Under the pieces are notes generated by a model. The model ran no database searches and was not told the origin of the DNA. It saw only the letters and a list, made by a program, of their open reading frames with translations. Shown here piece after piece: positions 35,395 to 46,100 of a stretch of DNA of 64,000 bases (position 1 is the first letter of the stretch; the number at the start of each line of letters is the position of its first letter). The DNA lies in assembly GCA_936450465.1 (NCBI GenBank), contig OW388297.1, positions 47,940,130-48,004,129 of the forward strand, written 5' to 3'. The position numbers and the translations under genes are program-made. The DNA comes from Gibbula magus (Eukaryota; Mollusca; Gastropoda; Trochida; Trochidae).

Positions 35395-38157
35395 GTAGGT
35401 CCACTATATGGAATATTTTTTAAAAAGTGCTCCGATGTTGTAATTTGTCTTAAACAAAGTCTTTAAAACTGTAATGCAGGATACAGTAATGATTTTATTT
35501 GGTTCGATAAATGTAAACAGCCACATTTAAATCTATAGTTAATTCTTGTCCTTTAGTTAATAATTTCATCAGAAATAGAATGTCCAATGAAGTATTGCAT
35601 GTATCAATTCTAGGTTTCCATGATGATAAAGTTGTTGCAAACTGACAATATCACTCAGCTGTAACATATAAGTGATAATATTATAATGTTGTACTTAGTC
35701 TAAAACCAAGGTCATCTGTGAAATTGAACTTCCTTGGAATTACTTGGACTATTGTTTCTCTGATTGTAACTAAAGAATAGCAGATGTCTAATGATCTTCT
35801 CTGAGTGGGTTCAATTTGAACCAGATTTGATGGGCAATACATTAGCCTTTTATAAATATCCACCTTTAAAGGTCACCGCTAAAATTGATGTTGATTTGAA
35901 GACCAAGAGTTCTGGTATGGATCAAAATGTTGGTTCTCTTCAGGTTGTGTGGCTTAAGAGTTTCTCGATCATTTTGTTGACGAAGGACACATGCACTCTG
36001 AGATTTTAGGGCTATGACCCGTAGAGGTCATGCACTAACCTTTTGAGCCAGTTTTGTTGACCAGAGCATTTAACTGTCAAGGTCCGTTTCGCTCCATCAA
36101 TTGACCATGATCTAATTTCAAAACATTGTACACTTGACCCTTACATGCTAAAGCAGTAGTAGTCTTGGTGTTCCTAGCTTCAGGGCATGATAATCCAGAT
36201 ATATTCTCATCTTTAAATAAATTATTTCCCAGAATTAAACCACTCTAGATATGTTGGTACCAATTTGTTCAGTGGGTAAAATGTTTTGATTTTTCTTTGC
36301 TGTATCATCAGGTCATAAATGTCAGTTATATGAGAATGGAATCAATGAAGTTATGATTGCACATATCAAGAATAAAGATTCTTATTCACAATCACCTTTA
36401 TAAACATCACTTGCCCAATTATCGTAAGAACCCTGAAAAGTCCTTACTTTAAGAAGTTAGGTGTGAATTTATCTAGACTTGATTAAACCTTTCCAGACTA
36501 TATAAGAGTCCTTTAAATTTGTTTTCTAAGGTCTGTATGACAGACTTTCCTATCAAATCATATTTTATATCCAACGTTAAATAAGAATACTTGTAATACA
36601 GTAATTTCCCCGAACTTGAACACATGTGGCTACATGGATAGACTAGCTTGAGATAACAGTGCCGAAGGGGGTAGATAGATAGGTGGAGCTAAGAAAATAT
36701 TGGAGGTCCACGGGTCAAGCTATTATCATAGGAATGCAGGAGATGTCAAATCAAATTGTCCATGCGCGTTTTGCACAATAGACAAGTTGTTGTTCCACAT
36801 ACCAGGAGAAAATGGACAATTGTGATAAAATGAACATGTCTGCATAGGTTTTGTACGAAAGACATGTTGCTGATTGGCAAACCTAGGTAAATAGTTCAGG
36901 ATGAAACTGATATCTGGTTGGAATTGTGATGAATGAGGTAGGTTCAAACCTGGATTCTCTGTGTTTTGTGAATAAAACTGTGCATTATTGTTTACAATAA
37001 ACAAGATTAATTGGGTGGGGTTCAAAACCCACAAGAAGTCACAACAACTTTGTCTGCTGCAGAGATCTGTTCTTAATACAGGATTGTTTTGGTGCAATGC
37101 TGCATTCAAATTCTGTGCAATACCACACATGGTATGCTATTTTGATGTCTGAGACGTACCTCTTTTGAGCATTGAGGAGGGGAATACCTAAGAAACCATG
37201 ATTTTCTGGATAACAGCACTTTATAGGGAAAATACATGTACATGACATTTTAAGGTATATGCTTACTTCTTCATCAGGTGGATCTTCACAATGAAGAAAG
37301 CTGTTCTCTAGAAAATGTTGTTTTCTCATGGTACGCTAGAAAGTGATTAGAATCGTCAAATCTTTACAGGGATTCATTGTTTTTTGGGTTTGTTTTTTTT
37401 TGGGGTTTTTTAGGGATTCATTAATGATCACCTCACAAGTATAAACAATAATATCCTGTTTTTGTTTTGTTTTTCCTTAGTGCATTGAAAATGATACTAT
37501 GTTCAAGTCGGTTCAGTTTTATTGCGAAAGCATTTGTTTTGTTTGGAATTGTTCAACGGAGGTCATGTGTGACAATGAAGTGTTAGATTGCTGAATGACA
37601 GGTTGTTTTGCAACCAATACAGGTAAAGGTATCTATCTACCTGTGGTGTGTAGATTGACACTCAGGTGTTTAGATGGGCTCACAGGTAGGGACTCATATT
37701 ACGGAACAGCAAGCTACAAGGGTACGCAATCTTTCAAACATGGGGTGCCTGATAGCTACTATTGTTACAATGTGCATCTGGTTATATAACATAACATGCA
37801 AAGGTATGATTTAAACTGTTTGGAGTAGGACCTTGTTCGGAGTAGGACCTTGCGGTAAGAGATTTTTCAGACTTGAAAATGCGTCTGAAACACAATTTCC
37901 AAGTTCTAAGCTATTCTTTTGCTGCTTCTGTTAATGGAATCTCCTATCTTGGAATAATATGCTTTCAGCCAGGGCTAGTTGTGGGCAATTCTAAAATAAA
38001 ACTTCATGTGTTAAAGGGTTAAGGTATGAGGATTGTTTCCCTTGTGGTATTGTACATCTTGCAGCCCTTTCAGCAGATGTTTAAAGAAGAAGTTACTATG
38101 GCATTTAGAATATTAGCGAGATCTGTGTTTCATTGTAATACTTGTCTCCTGTTGCAG
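35395..38157. other. Intron between exons g and h
   Basis: A 2.8-kb phase-0 intron. It contains a SINE fragment near 37015 and a T/G homopolymer-rich patch at 37380-37420. No other element is recognised. Confidence 0.7.
37015..37140 (+). mobile_element. SINE fragment retaining B box region
   Basis: 'ggggttcaaaacccacaagaag' (degenerate B box), 'caactttgtctgctgcagagatctgttct', 'ttggtgcaatgctgcattcaaattctgtgcaataccac' match SINE positions from the B box through mid-body. The 5' end and tail are lost. Confidence 0.65.
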
Positions 38158-38395
38158 CCTGTAACTATTGAGGAGGTTGAGAAAGCAGCCTCAATGAACA
38201 AAGTGTCTCCGCTGGCGGCGAGCCTTGTCAAGCCCCCGGACCCCGAGATACTGAAGGGGCTCTCCATCAATGCTGCCAGAGAGATCATGGCTCAACACGC
38301 TGAGGCTTGTCTCTCTCAACCCAACTCACGGCCAGGGTCAAGGCCAAGTTCAAGGCCAGGGTCAAGACGAGGGTCATCACATGACCTTGAAGAAG
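38158..38395 (+). CDS. SVIL: SVIL-like exon h, end of fourth QPVT module plus RPGS repeats
   Basis: A 238-nt exon with acceptor cttgtctcctgttgcag and donor G|gtagaa, phase 0 in and phase 1 out. It starts PVTIEEVEKAASMNKVSPLA, completing the fourth TQPVT module. It continues with a helical stretch (LKGLSINAAREIMAQHAEAC) and ends in Arg/Ser/Pro repeats (SRPGSRPSSRPGSRRGSS), a disordered, probably phosphorylatable linker. The repeats are encoded by tandem 'aggccaa/gggtcaa' units, a likely site of repeat-length change. It joins exon i in phase 1 to give an Asp codon. Confidence 0.94.
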
Positions 38396-39867
38396 GTAGA
38401 AATATGTTTTTGGTTCACGTATTTGCGTTGTATTCATGACTGCTATACAATCTGTATGTCTTGTATATAATCTCTGTCTGTATTATTCCCAATTGGCAGT
38501 CACTCACATGCATTATCAGAATTTCTATTTTCCAATTATCAAGTTCAAGGCAAGATCTTTATATAACCTTGAAGAATCATCATTTTTTATTTGGATTATA
38601 AATGACTACGGTTATCAACATATTTAGCACACCTTCCCTGTGTATACTATTTGATCTAATGAATAACTGAATGTTATGTTTTAGTGTCAGTTCAATCCTT
38701 AACTTATAATCTACTTAATCAAAGTAAGCAACTTTTTCCTTGTCAAGCAACTATTTGTTGATGTGAATGTCATAGCAAATGTTATCAAATGATAGGAATT
38801 ATATCTGTGTTTCCAAAATCACTTGCCAAAATCATGAAATGATAAAGGTTGGAAGAATGTGATCATCTCCACAAACCATTGGCACAACCATTTGGTTTTT
38901 TGCTAAGTTTGTCTTTCTCAGTGTGAGTACAAAATACTTCAAGTAATCATCTTTTGACTGTCTTTTGTATTGGAGTGTTCTTCATCTTTTTATTGCCTGT
39001 TTATGAAGATCCACATATAAGGTCGCAGTGCGTATCCATTGACCTCTTACTTTCTTTATATGGCACAAGAACAGATTTAACAGATAGTTATCATTCAAAG
39101 AAACTTTGTCTCACTTGCTTGGCCATCTTTAGTTAATATCCTCTTTCATAAAACCTGTGGTCGCCATTTTCTCGAAGGCGTATTTTATTCTATACATAGT
39201 AACCTCTCTACTCTTTCTGTGCGAGGGATTGATCAGATTTAATGACATACATTACCCTGTCTTCTTTCATATCAAATACTGATAAACTGACACTTCATCT
39301 ATTAGTGGTTACTTTGCCTTGTATAGTTACTCGTTTTGAAAAGCTTAGTCCCCTTATTATGAGTCAAACTCGAAGGATTGTTGTCCATCTACAAGTTACC
39401 TTTGAACTACGAATGTAGACAGTCCAGAATTTCCATGATATCCCAGGGTGTTTGTCATGGTAAGATGTTAGTTCTGAGATCACTATTGAAAATACTTTAC
39501 TATGTACTAAATGACTATCGTTAACTTTGAATGTAATGAATGCTGAGGGGTATTTGAGAATAGATGGTATCTGTACCAGATGGTTTAATTACTTGACTGA
39601 TATTGACTCACTCTGCCAGTGTACTTCTTGCTTCAGAGATGTGATGTGATGTGTTGTCTTCAAGCTTGTAATGTTACTATGTAAGTCGACAATTATGAAT
39701 GCAATCATGTTTTAATGTATGAATTGTGTCTTGATGTATGAATTCCAGGATATATGTCAATGACCCATGACAATGACCCATGACAATGACCCAATGATAT
39801 GTAGGACAGATTTGAAAAAGCTCGAGATTCTGATAGAAGATTATACGTCCTTTTCGTTTCTCTTCAG
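38396..39867. other. Intron between exons h and i
   Basis: A 1.5-kb phase-1 intron. Near 39760-39797 'caatgacccatga' is repeated about three times (14-bp period). Nothing else is seen. Confidence 0.75.
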
Positions 39868-40516
39868 ACAAAGAAGTCAAGAGTATCCTAAAGACTGAAC
39901 AGTCTCAGACTTCCGAGTCCGAACCAAGGAGCATTCTGAAGTCTGAGAAGGACAAGAAAGATTCGGAGCCCCGGAGCATCTTGAAACATGACATGGGCGA
40001 ATCGAAGACAAAAGGAGATGAAACTCGCAGCATATTGAAACATTCAGAAACAACAAGTGTTACCAAATCCAGCGAAGCTGATATGAAGGTGGACTCGAGT
40101 GAAGTGAGCGAGCCGAGCAGGAGCATTCTGAAATCCTCTGATGTGAAGGCCGACACGGAACCACGCGGAATCCTGAAGGAGGAAGGAGCGGAACCTCACA
40201 GCAGCGAAGTGAAAAGTGCGTTGAAGAAAGACAGTAGAGGATATGTCCCGGAACCAAGGGGAATCCTAAAGAAGGAAGGATCTTTCGAAACACGAAAGTT
40301 AGAACCAGAAAAGGGTGTTCTGAAGGCTGCAGATGCGAAGGACGATGGTGCTAGTGTGCGCAGTATCCTGAAGCGAGAACCGACGAAAGAGGAAGAAGAA
40401 GTGAATGAGAATGGCAGTGCGAAGTTCTATGTGGACGGGGACAGCGATCAGGATACCTCCGTCGCTGAGTCGGTAGAGGGCAGCACTAGCAAGAGGAGGA
40501 ACAGGCAGGGCGACAG
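39868..40516 (+). CDS. SVIL: SVIL-like exon i with tandem SILK-type motif array
   Basis: A 649-nt exon with acceptor cgtttctcttcag and donor AG|gtagga, phase 1 in and phase 2 out. The translation carries an [SG]ILK motif at exon residues 6, 22, 37, 55, 86, 101, 132 and 166, plus degenerate SALK (117) and GVLK (150). Spacing is 15, 16 or 18 residues apart from one gap of 31. A common unit is EPRSILK followed by an acidic Ser-rich spacer. The exon ends with FYVDGDSDQDTSVAESVEGS and a basic RNRQGDR. Vertebrate supervillin, as I recall, has one VRSILK in the equivalent place after the QPVT modules. [GS]IL[KR] is the PP1 SILK docking consensus, but PP1 binding here is inference. The next coding exon was not found. 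Confidence 0.93.
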
Positions 40517-40581
40517 GTAGGAAAGATGTTCTATTTGCATGTTCTTTGCTCCAGATTTGTAAAAAATCAAATTATTTTCAA

Positions 40582-41571
40582 ACATGTTTAGGAATATGAT
40601 AGAGTATATTTATTTGGTGCACTGATCCACATATGCTTGAAGTTCTTAAATGATAGAGAATATCTATATGGTGCACTGATCCATATATGCTTGAAGTTCT
40701 TAAATGATAGAGAATATCTATATGGTGCACAGATCAATATATGCTTGAAGTTCTTAAATGATAGAGAATATCTATATGGTGCACAGATCCATATATGCTT
40801 GAAGTTCTTAAATGATAGAGAATATCTATATGGTGCACAGGTCCATATATGCTTGAAGTTCTTAAATGATAGAGAATATCTATATGGTGCACAGGTCCAT
40901 ATATGCTTGAAGTTCTTAAATGATAGAGAATATCTATATGGTGCACAGGTCCATATATGCTTGAAGTTCTTAAATGATAGAGAATATCTATATGGTGCAC
41001 AGATCCATATATGCTTGAAGTTCTTAAATGATAGAGAATATCTATATGGTGCACAGATCCACATGTGCTTGAAGTTCTTAAATGATAGAGAATATCTATA
41101 TGGTGCACAGGTCCATATATGCTTGAAGTTCTTAAATGATAGAGAATATCTATATGGTGCACAGATCCACATATGCTTGAAGTTCTTAAATGATAGAGAA
41201 TATCTATATGGTGCACAGATCCATATATGCTTGAAGTTCTTAAATGATAGAGAATATCTTTATGGTGCACAGGTCCATATATGCTTGAAGTTCTTAAATG
41301 ATAGAGAATATCTATATGGTGCACAGGTCCATATATGCTTGAAGTTCTTAAATGATAGAGAATATCTATATGGTGCACAGGTCCATATATGCTTGAAGTT
41401 CTTAAATGATAGAGAATATCTATATGGTGCACAGATCCATATATGCTTGAAGTTCTTAAATGATAGAGAATATCTATATGGTGCACAGATCCACATATGC
41501 TTGAAGTTCTTAAATGATAGAGAATATCTATATGGTGCACAGATCAATATATGCTTGAAGTTCTTAAATCC
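40582..41571. repeat. 54-bp tandem repeat array, about 18 copies
   Basis: The core 'gcttgaagttcttaaatgat' recurs exactly every 54 bp from 40635 to 41553 (17 full periods), preceded by one degenerate unit. Copies are nearly identical and differ mainly at 'agatcc / aggtcc' and 'atatatgc / acatatgc'. Because 54 is divisible by 3 the array is open in several frames on both strands, so the long ORFs over it are artefacts. It starts 65 bp after the exon i donor, inside the intron. Confidence 0.97.
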
Positions 41572-42259
41572 TTGTGCAACAGTATTTCATTTCATTCTCC
41601 ACTCCCTAGGCAGTATGCAACCCAGTAGGCTTTATCATAAAGGCATGTGTTGGTTATATTTACCAATGCCTTTACTTAAAAATCTGGCACCCAATTATAC
41701 TGCTGGTTGATTGGTAACATTTTTCATGCCTAAATATTGAAATTGCTTGAACCAGATCATGCTTCACTTGGAATATTCCTGATGTAACTAAGTTTTGTAT
41801 ATGATCATTTTTATATGAAAATGTCATACTTGAGTCATAGACTCCAGATATAAAAAATATAAATTTAGCTGCAAAGATTTCTTAGGAAACAGATGTTGTC
41901 AAAAGGATAGCATCAAAAATGTTTTTGTTCAAATTCTTTGTTATGCATAACAGTTTACGTAAAGGGAAGGGATTTCCTTGTGACGGTCGAGATGCCTTTG
42001 ATATTCTCAAGTTGCTACTGCTGGAGTAGGGGAAGCATGTTAGAGTGCAAGTGTTCCTGTCAACATCCCGCCTCACCTTCCTGTCTCGATACGGTCAAAC
42101 TCCTCGCTACAAGGACCATATTCTATTCTCATCTATACAGTTCACTGGTTACAAAATTTGTATTTTGTCCTAATTTAGTTTCCTCAACATAGTGACAAAT
42201 TTAGTGTCCCCTACCTTAATTGAGTTCTGATTTTGAATTCTAAGTACTGATTAAAAATT
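41572..42259. other. Intron sequence, no exon accepted
   Basis: A GC-richer stretch at about 41960-42120 can be read in two frames with exon-like composition. No combination of acceptor, donor and required phase 2 works convincingly. The rest is AT-rich. Confidence 0.5.
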
Positions 42260-42264
42260 ATGGG

Positions 42265-42847
42265 TGTAGGATGTGTTTTTTCTTAATATCTCTTAGTCAC
42301 TTAGGTATCCAGGTTTCCAACACAAACACAGATGATGATTCCATATAGATTTAATCCGGTACAGATACAGTCCAATAATTTCTCGATGTATGATACTTTG
42401 ACGATGTTGATTTCCTTATTCGATCAGTTTGCTGATTTGGTTGAAAAACCATAGACTAACTTAGCTTCTTACTACTCGGATCTTACTTCTTACTGTGATG
42501 AAATCTTACTGAAGTCTGAGAGAACTTTCCCAGGGGCAGTATTTAGCCACGATGCTTATCAGGTTCAGATCTTCAAGCTAGCCAGTCTTAGACTTAACAA
42601 CCAATTGTTTTACAAGGACAATTTCGAAGCTGACAGGACAATTAAACCGTTAAAAGGAAAATGTTCCGGTAATTTGCTTAACTGCTGTGAACTATCTAAA
42701 CATTTGGACAGCTCACATCAGGGGGAAACTTTATGGGGTGTCACAGCATGCAGCGTGAAGGTCTGAGTACCATTGTACTGACAAGCACCGTGGGAATATT
42801 CTTACATACAACAAACTACCAAAAAGTATCAAAATTTGGATCTTACA
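42265..42847 (-). repeat. 3' LTR of the BEL/Pao element
   Basis: 583 bp, TGTAGG to CTTACA as written on the + strand. I find no difference from the copy at 49207-49789 by eye. As the element is on the minus strand this is its 3' LTR. Confidence 0.95.
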
Positions 42848-42858
42848 TTCCGGCCCCT
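42848..42858 (-). other. Polypurine tract of the BEL/Pao element
   Basis: The minus-strand sequence AGGGGCCGGAA lies immediately before the 3' LTR, the normal place for plus-strand priming. It is interrupted by two pyrimidines, so the call rests on position. Confidence 0.55.
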
Positions 42859-43102
42859 AATTGTTACCTATAGCTTAATGTAACAATTATAGTTATGGAA
42901 ATAACGTAAGAACCAATTTTGACAATAGCTAAATATCTAACAGCATAAATCTACTTACTAATCTATATATAATGAAATATAAACTAGCATGATATATATC
43001 TCCTTTCATACTATTGCAACCTGACATTACTATACTGATCTTCATAAATAGTCCTCTTGTCATGAACGTCTTAACACATTGAAATCAACTGTGGCAATTT
43101 CT

Positions 43103-46100
43103 TTAACAGTCATTTTCAAGGAGTAAGCAAAGTTTGCTTATAGGTCTTTTTAATTGAGATGACTGAGTCATGACCTTTACACTTCTAACAATGCCTTTGG
43201 TGTCCATAAAAAGCTCAGCAACTCTGCCCATAGCCCAGGAGCTACAGGGAGCTAGATGATCTACGATGAGCACGACGTCACCCTTCTTTAGATTTCTTCG
43301 CAGCTTCACCCACTTTTGCCTCTCCTGAAGCAACGGCAGGTACTCCCTCGTCCATCTCTTCCAGAATAGGTCCGCCATGTACTGGACCTGGCGCCATCTG
43401 CGTCGTGGGTAGTTGTCGTCAACCATACCTGGCGGTAAGGCCGGCATCTTCTTCATTAGCAGCAGGTGATTTGGAGTGAGGGCTTCCAAGTCACCAGGAT
43501 CATCAGATGCTCTAGAGATAGGCCGGTTATTGATGATAGACTCTATCTCACAGAGAACAGTTTGTAATGTCTCTTCGTCTAAAGTCTGCTCTTTCACTAC
43601 TGATCTTAAGATCTTTCTAACAGTTCTTATTTGTCGTTCCCACACGCCCCCATGATGAGAGCCTGCAGGTGGATTGAATGTCCATTCGATGTTTCTCTGA
43701 AGCATTTCTTGGTGAATCTGATTTTTGTTCCACCTTTCTAATTCTTCTTTGAGTTCACGTTCAGTCCCAACAAAGTTTGTCCCATTGTCTGACCACATCT
43801 TCGTCACTTGCCCTCTTCTGGAGATGAATCGTCTTAGTGCATTGATGCATGAGTCAGTGTCTAGACTCTGTGCAACCTCTATATGGACAGCTCTTGTTGT
43901 AAGGCATGTGAACAGCACGCCGTATCTCTTCACATGACTTCTTCTCTGCTTAACATTGAAAGGCCCAAAATAGTCCACTCCAACATAGGTAAATGGCGAC
44001 TTATCAGGTGTAACTCTTTCTGATGGAAGATCAGCCATTTTCTGATTTCCCACTGGAGCGTGTTCACGCCTACATCTTACACAGCTGTTGATTTCTTTCC
44101 TTACCGCTGCATTGGCCTTGATCATCCAATACCTTTGAAAGAGTGAAGACAGGACAAAGTTCCTACCAGAGTGACCGCATTGGATGTGAATGTGTCGGAT
44201 GATGAGTCTTGAGACATGAGAATTCTTTGGTAGAATTACAGGATGTTTTGAAATTTCCGGCATTCTAGCTTGGTTGAGTCTGCCACCAACCCTCAAGAGA
44301 CCATTGTCGATGAATGGGTCCAGCTTACAGAGAGGGCTTCCCTTTCCAACCTTATCTTCATTTCGGGACTTCAAGACTTCTACCTCTCGTGGAAAGGATT
44401 GCATCTGGACATAGCGAATAATGGCATCCTCCGATTCTTCTAAATTTCTCACTGTCAGGGACGAAGATTGCTTGATAGGTATTACTGTTATTCCCTTTCT
44501 AGCCTTACTTCTGTCCAGCAGGGCCCCTCTAATCTTTAACAGCCATGCTACAGCTTTCTTGAGTGCAAACCAGTCGGAGTAGTGATTAATGAGGCTGTCA
44601 AGTTCGGTGCAAGGTGTCTGGTGATCTATCAGATTAGCATGGGCTACTTTCTTCACTTCTGTGTCCTCATTTGGGATAGTTAGGGAGACAGATTCTTGAT
44701 TCGGCCATAAACTTTCTTCTGCATGGAGAAAATCTGGGCCATTAAACCACCTTGTATCTTTTAGGAATGTCCCTATAGAGAGCCCCCTGGATGCCTCGTC
44801 AGCTGGGTTGAGCTTAGTGTCAACATATTTCCATTGGGACGGACTAGAACCGTCATGGATAACTGACACCCTGTTAGCAACAAAGGTGTGAAAACGGCTG
44901 GAATTGTTTGATATGTATCTTAAGACGGACATGCTGTCAGTCCAGAAGTAACTTTGATGAATTGGTATCTCTAATTCTCGTCTTAGCAAGCTGTCGACCC
45001 GAACTGAAATTGTTGCTGCTGCTAGCTCCAATCTTGGAATAGTTATCTCCTTTAGTGGGGCTACCCTTGATTTGCTCATCAGGAATTTGCAATCAATGTC
45101 GCCATTTTCATTTCTTTGTCTTAGGTAAGAAACTGTTCCATATCCTGACTGACTTGCATCTGAGAAGTGGTGAATTTGATTTTCGACACTGTTGTCTGAG
45201 TTCTTTGATTGAATACATCTGTCAATCAGCAATTGATCCAATTCCTTCAGTTCTCGGAGCCACTTATCCCATTCTTCCTGTATGGCAGTCGGAATAGCAT
45301 CATCCCAGCCGATCTTTAGTCTGCATAGGTCTTGTAGAATACCTTTAGCCTTGAGTATGAAGGGACCAGCAAATCCGAGAGGGTCGTAGACAGAGCTGAC
45401 AGTAGACAGAATTCCCCTTCTGGTTGCTGGTCTGTCCTTGATAGCAATCTTAAACTTAAACTTATCTGACTCAACACACCATTGTACTCCAAGGGCCCTT
45501 TCAAGTGGTAGATTATCATCAATGTCTAAATCTTTGACTTCTTTTGCTCGATCTTCTTCTGGAATAGAATCAATCACAGGTCTACTGTTGCTTATCCATT
45601 TTGTCAAGCGAAATCCTCCTTTCTCACAAAGTTTTCTCAAATCAGTCGCCATAGAAATAGCCTCTTCTTCTGACTCAACTGACTTAAGGCAATCATCAAC
45701 ATAAAAATTCTTCTCTACTGTTTGTAAAACTTCTTTACTGAAATTCTCCCTGTTATCTTTGGCCGTTTCTTTCAGAGCAAAGTTTGCGCAGCTTGGTGAA
45801 GACGCAGCGCCAAATAGGTGTACTTTCATCTGGTATTCTTCAACCTTTTCTTCTATGTTACCATTCGGCCACCAAAGGAATCTCAGTACGTCATAGTTGT
45901 TGGGTTGAACTCTGACTTGATAAAACATAGCCTCAATGTCTGCCATTAGAGCAACTGGGTACTGTCGAAATCGTAGTAGGACTCCAAGCAAAGTATTGGT
46001 CAGGTCTGGCCCTTGTAACAGTTCCTTATTGAGAGAATATCCCTTGTATTCTGCAGCACAGTCGAATACTACTCTTATCTTCTCGGGTTTCTTTGGATGA

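Larger units (their letters stand above)
16129..40516 (+). other. SVIL: Supervillin-like gene, partial locus (nine exons, N-terminal half)
   Basis: Nine exons with canonical borders can be joined without a phase conflict. Incoming/outgoing phases are 1/0, 0/0, 0/2, 2/2, 2/2, 2/2, 2/0, 0/1 and 1/2. The product so far is about 1,274 residues, rich in Ser, Lys, Arg and Glu and probably disordered apart from short helices. Supervillins are membrane-associated actin and myosin-II binding proteins of the villin/gelsolin superfamily. They have a long unique N-terminus and C-terminal gelsolin-like repeats with a headpiece. Only the unique N-terminal part is here, identified by QPVT modules and flanking hydrophobic helices resembling vertebrate supervillin. 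The start codon and gelsolin repeats were not found. All recognised introns obey GT-AG. Assignment is by remembered motif similarity, not a search. Confidence 0.88.

Noticed and set aside
36726..37329. Minus-strand ORFs of 134 and 96 codons
   Set aside because: They cover a SINE fragment and AT-rich intron and have no domain.
40582..41571. CRISPR-like appearance of regularly spaced repeats
   Set aside because: The whole 54-bp unit is conserved, there are no unique spacers, and the context is an animal intron.
40588..41710. Long ORFs of 95-357 codons on both strands with an 18-residue repeat
   Set aside because: They are produced by the 54-bp tandem array, whose period is divisible by three. 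They appear on both strands with equal quality and lie in an intron.
41960..42120. Possible SVIL exon (for example GKHVRVQVFLSTSRLTFLSR)
   Set aside because: GC-rich and open in two frames, but the required phase-2 entry gives a stop and no good acceptor/donor pair is present.
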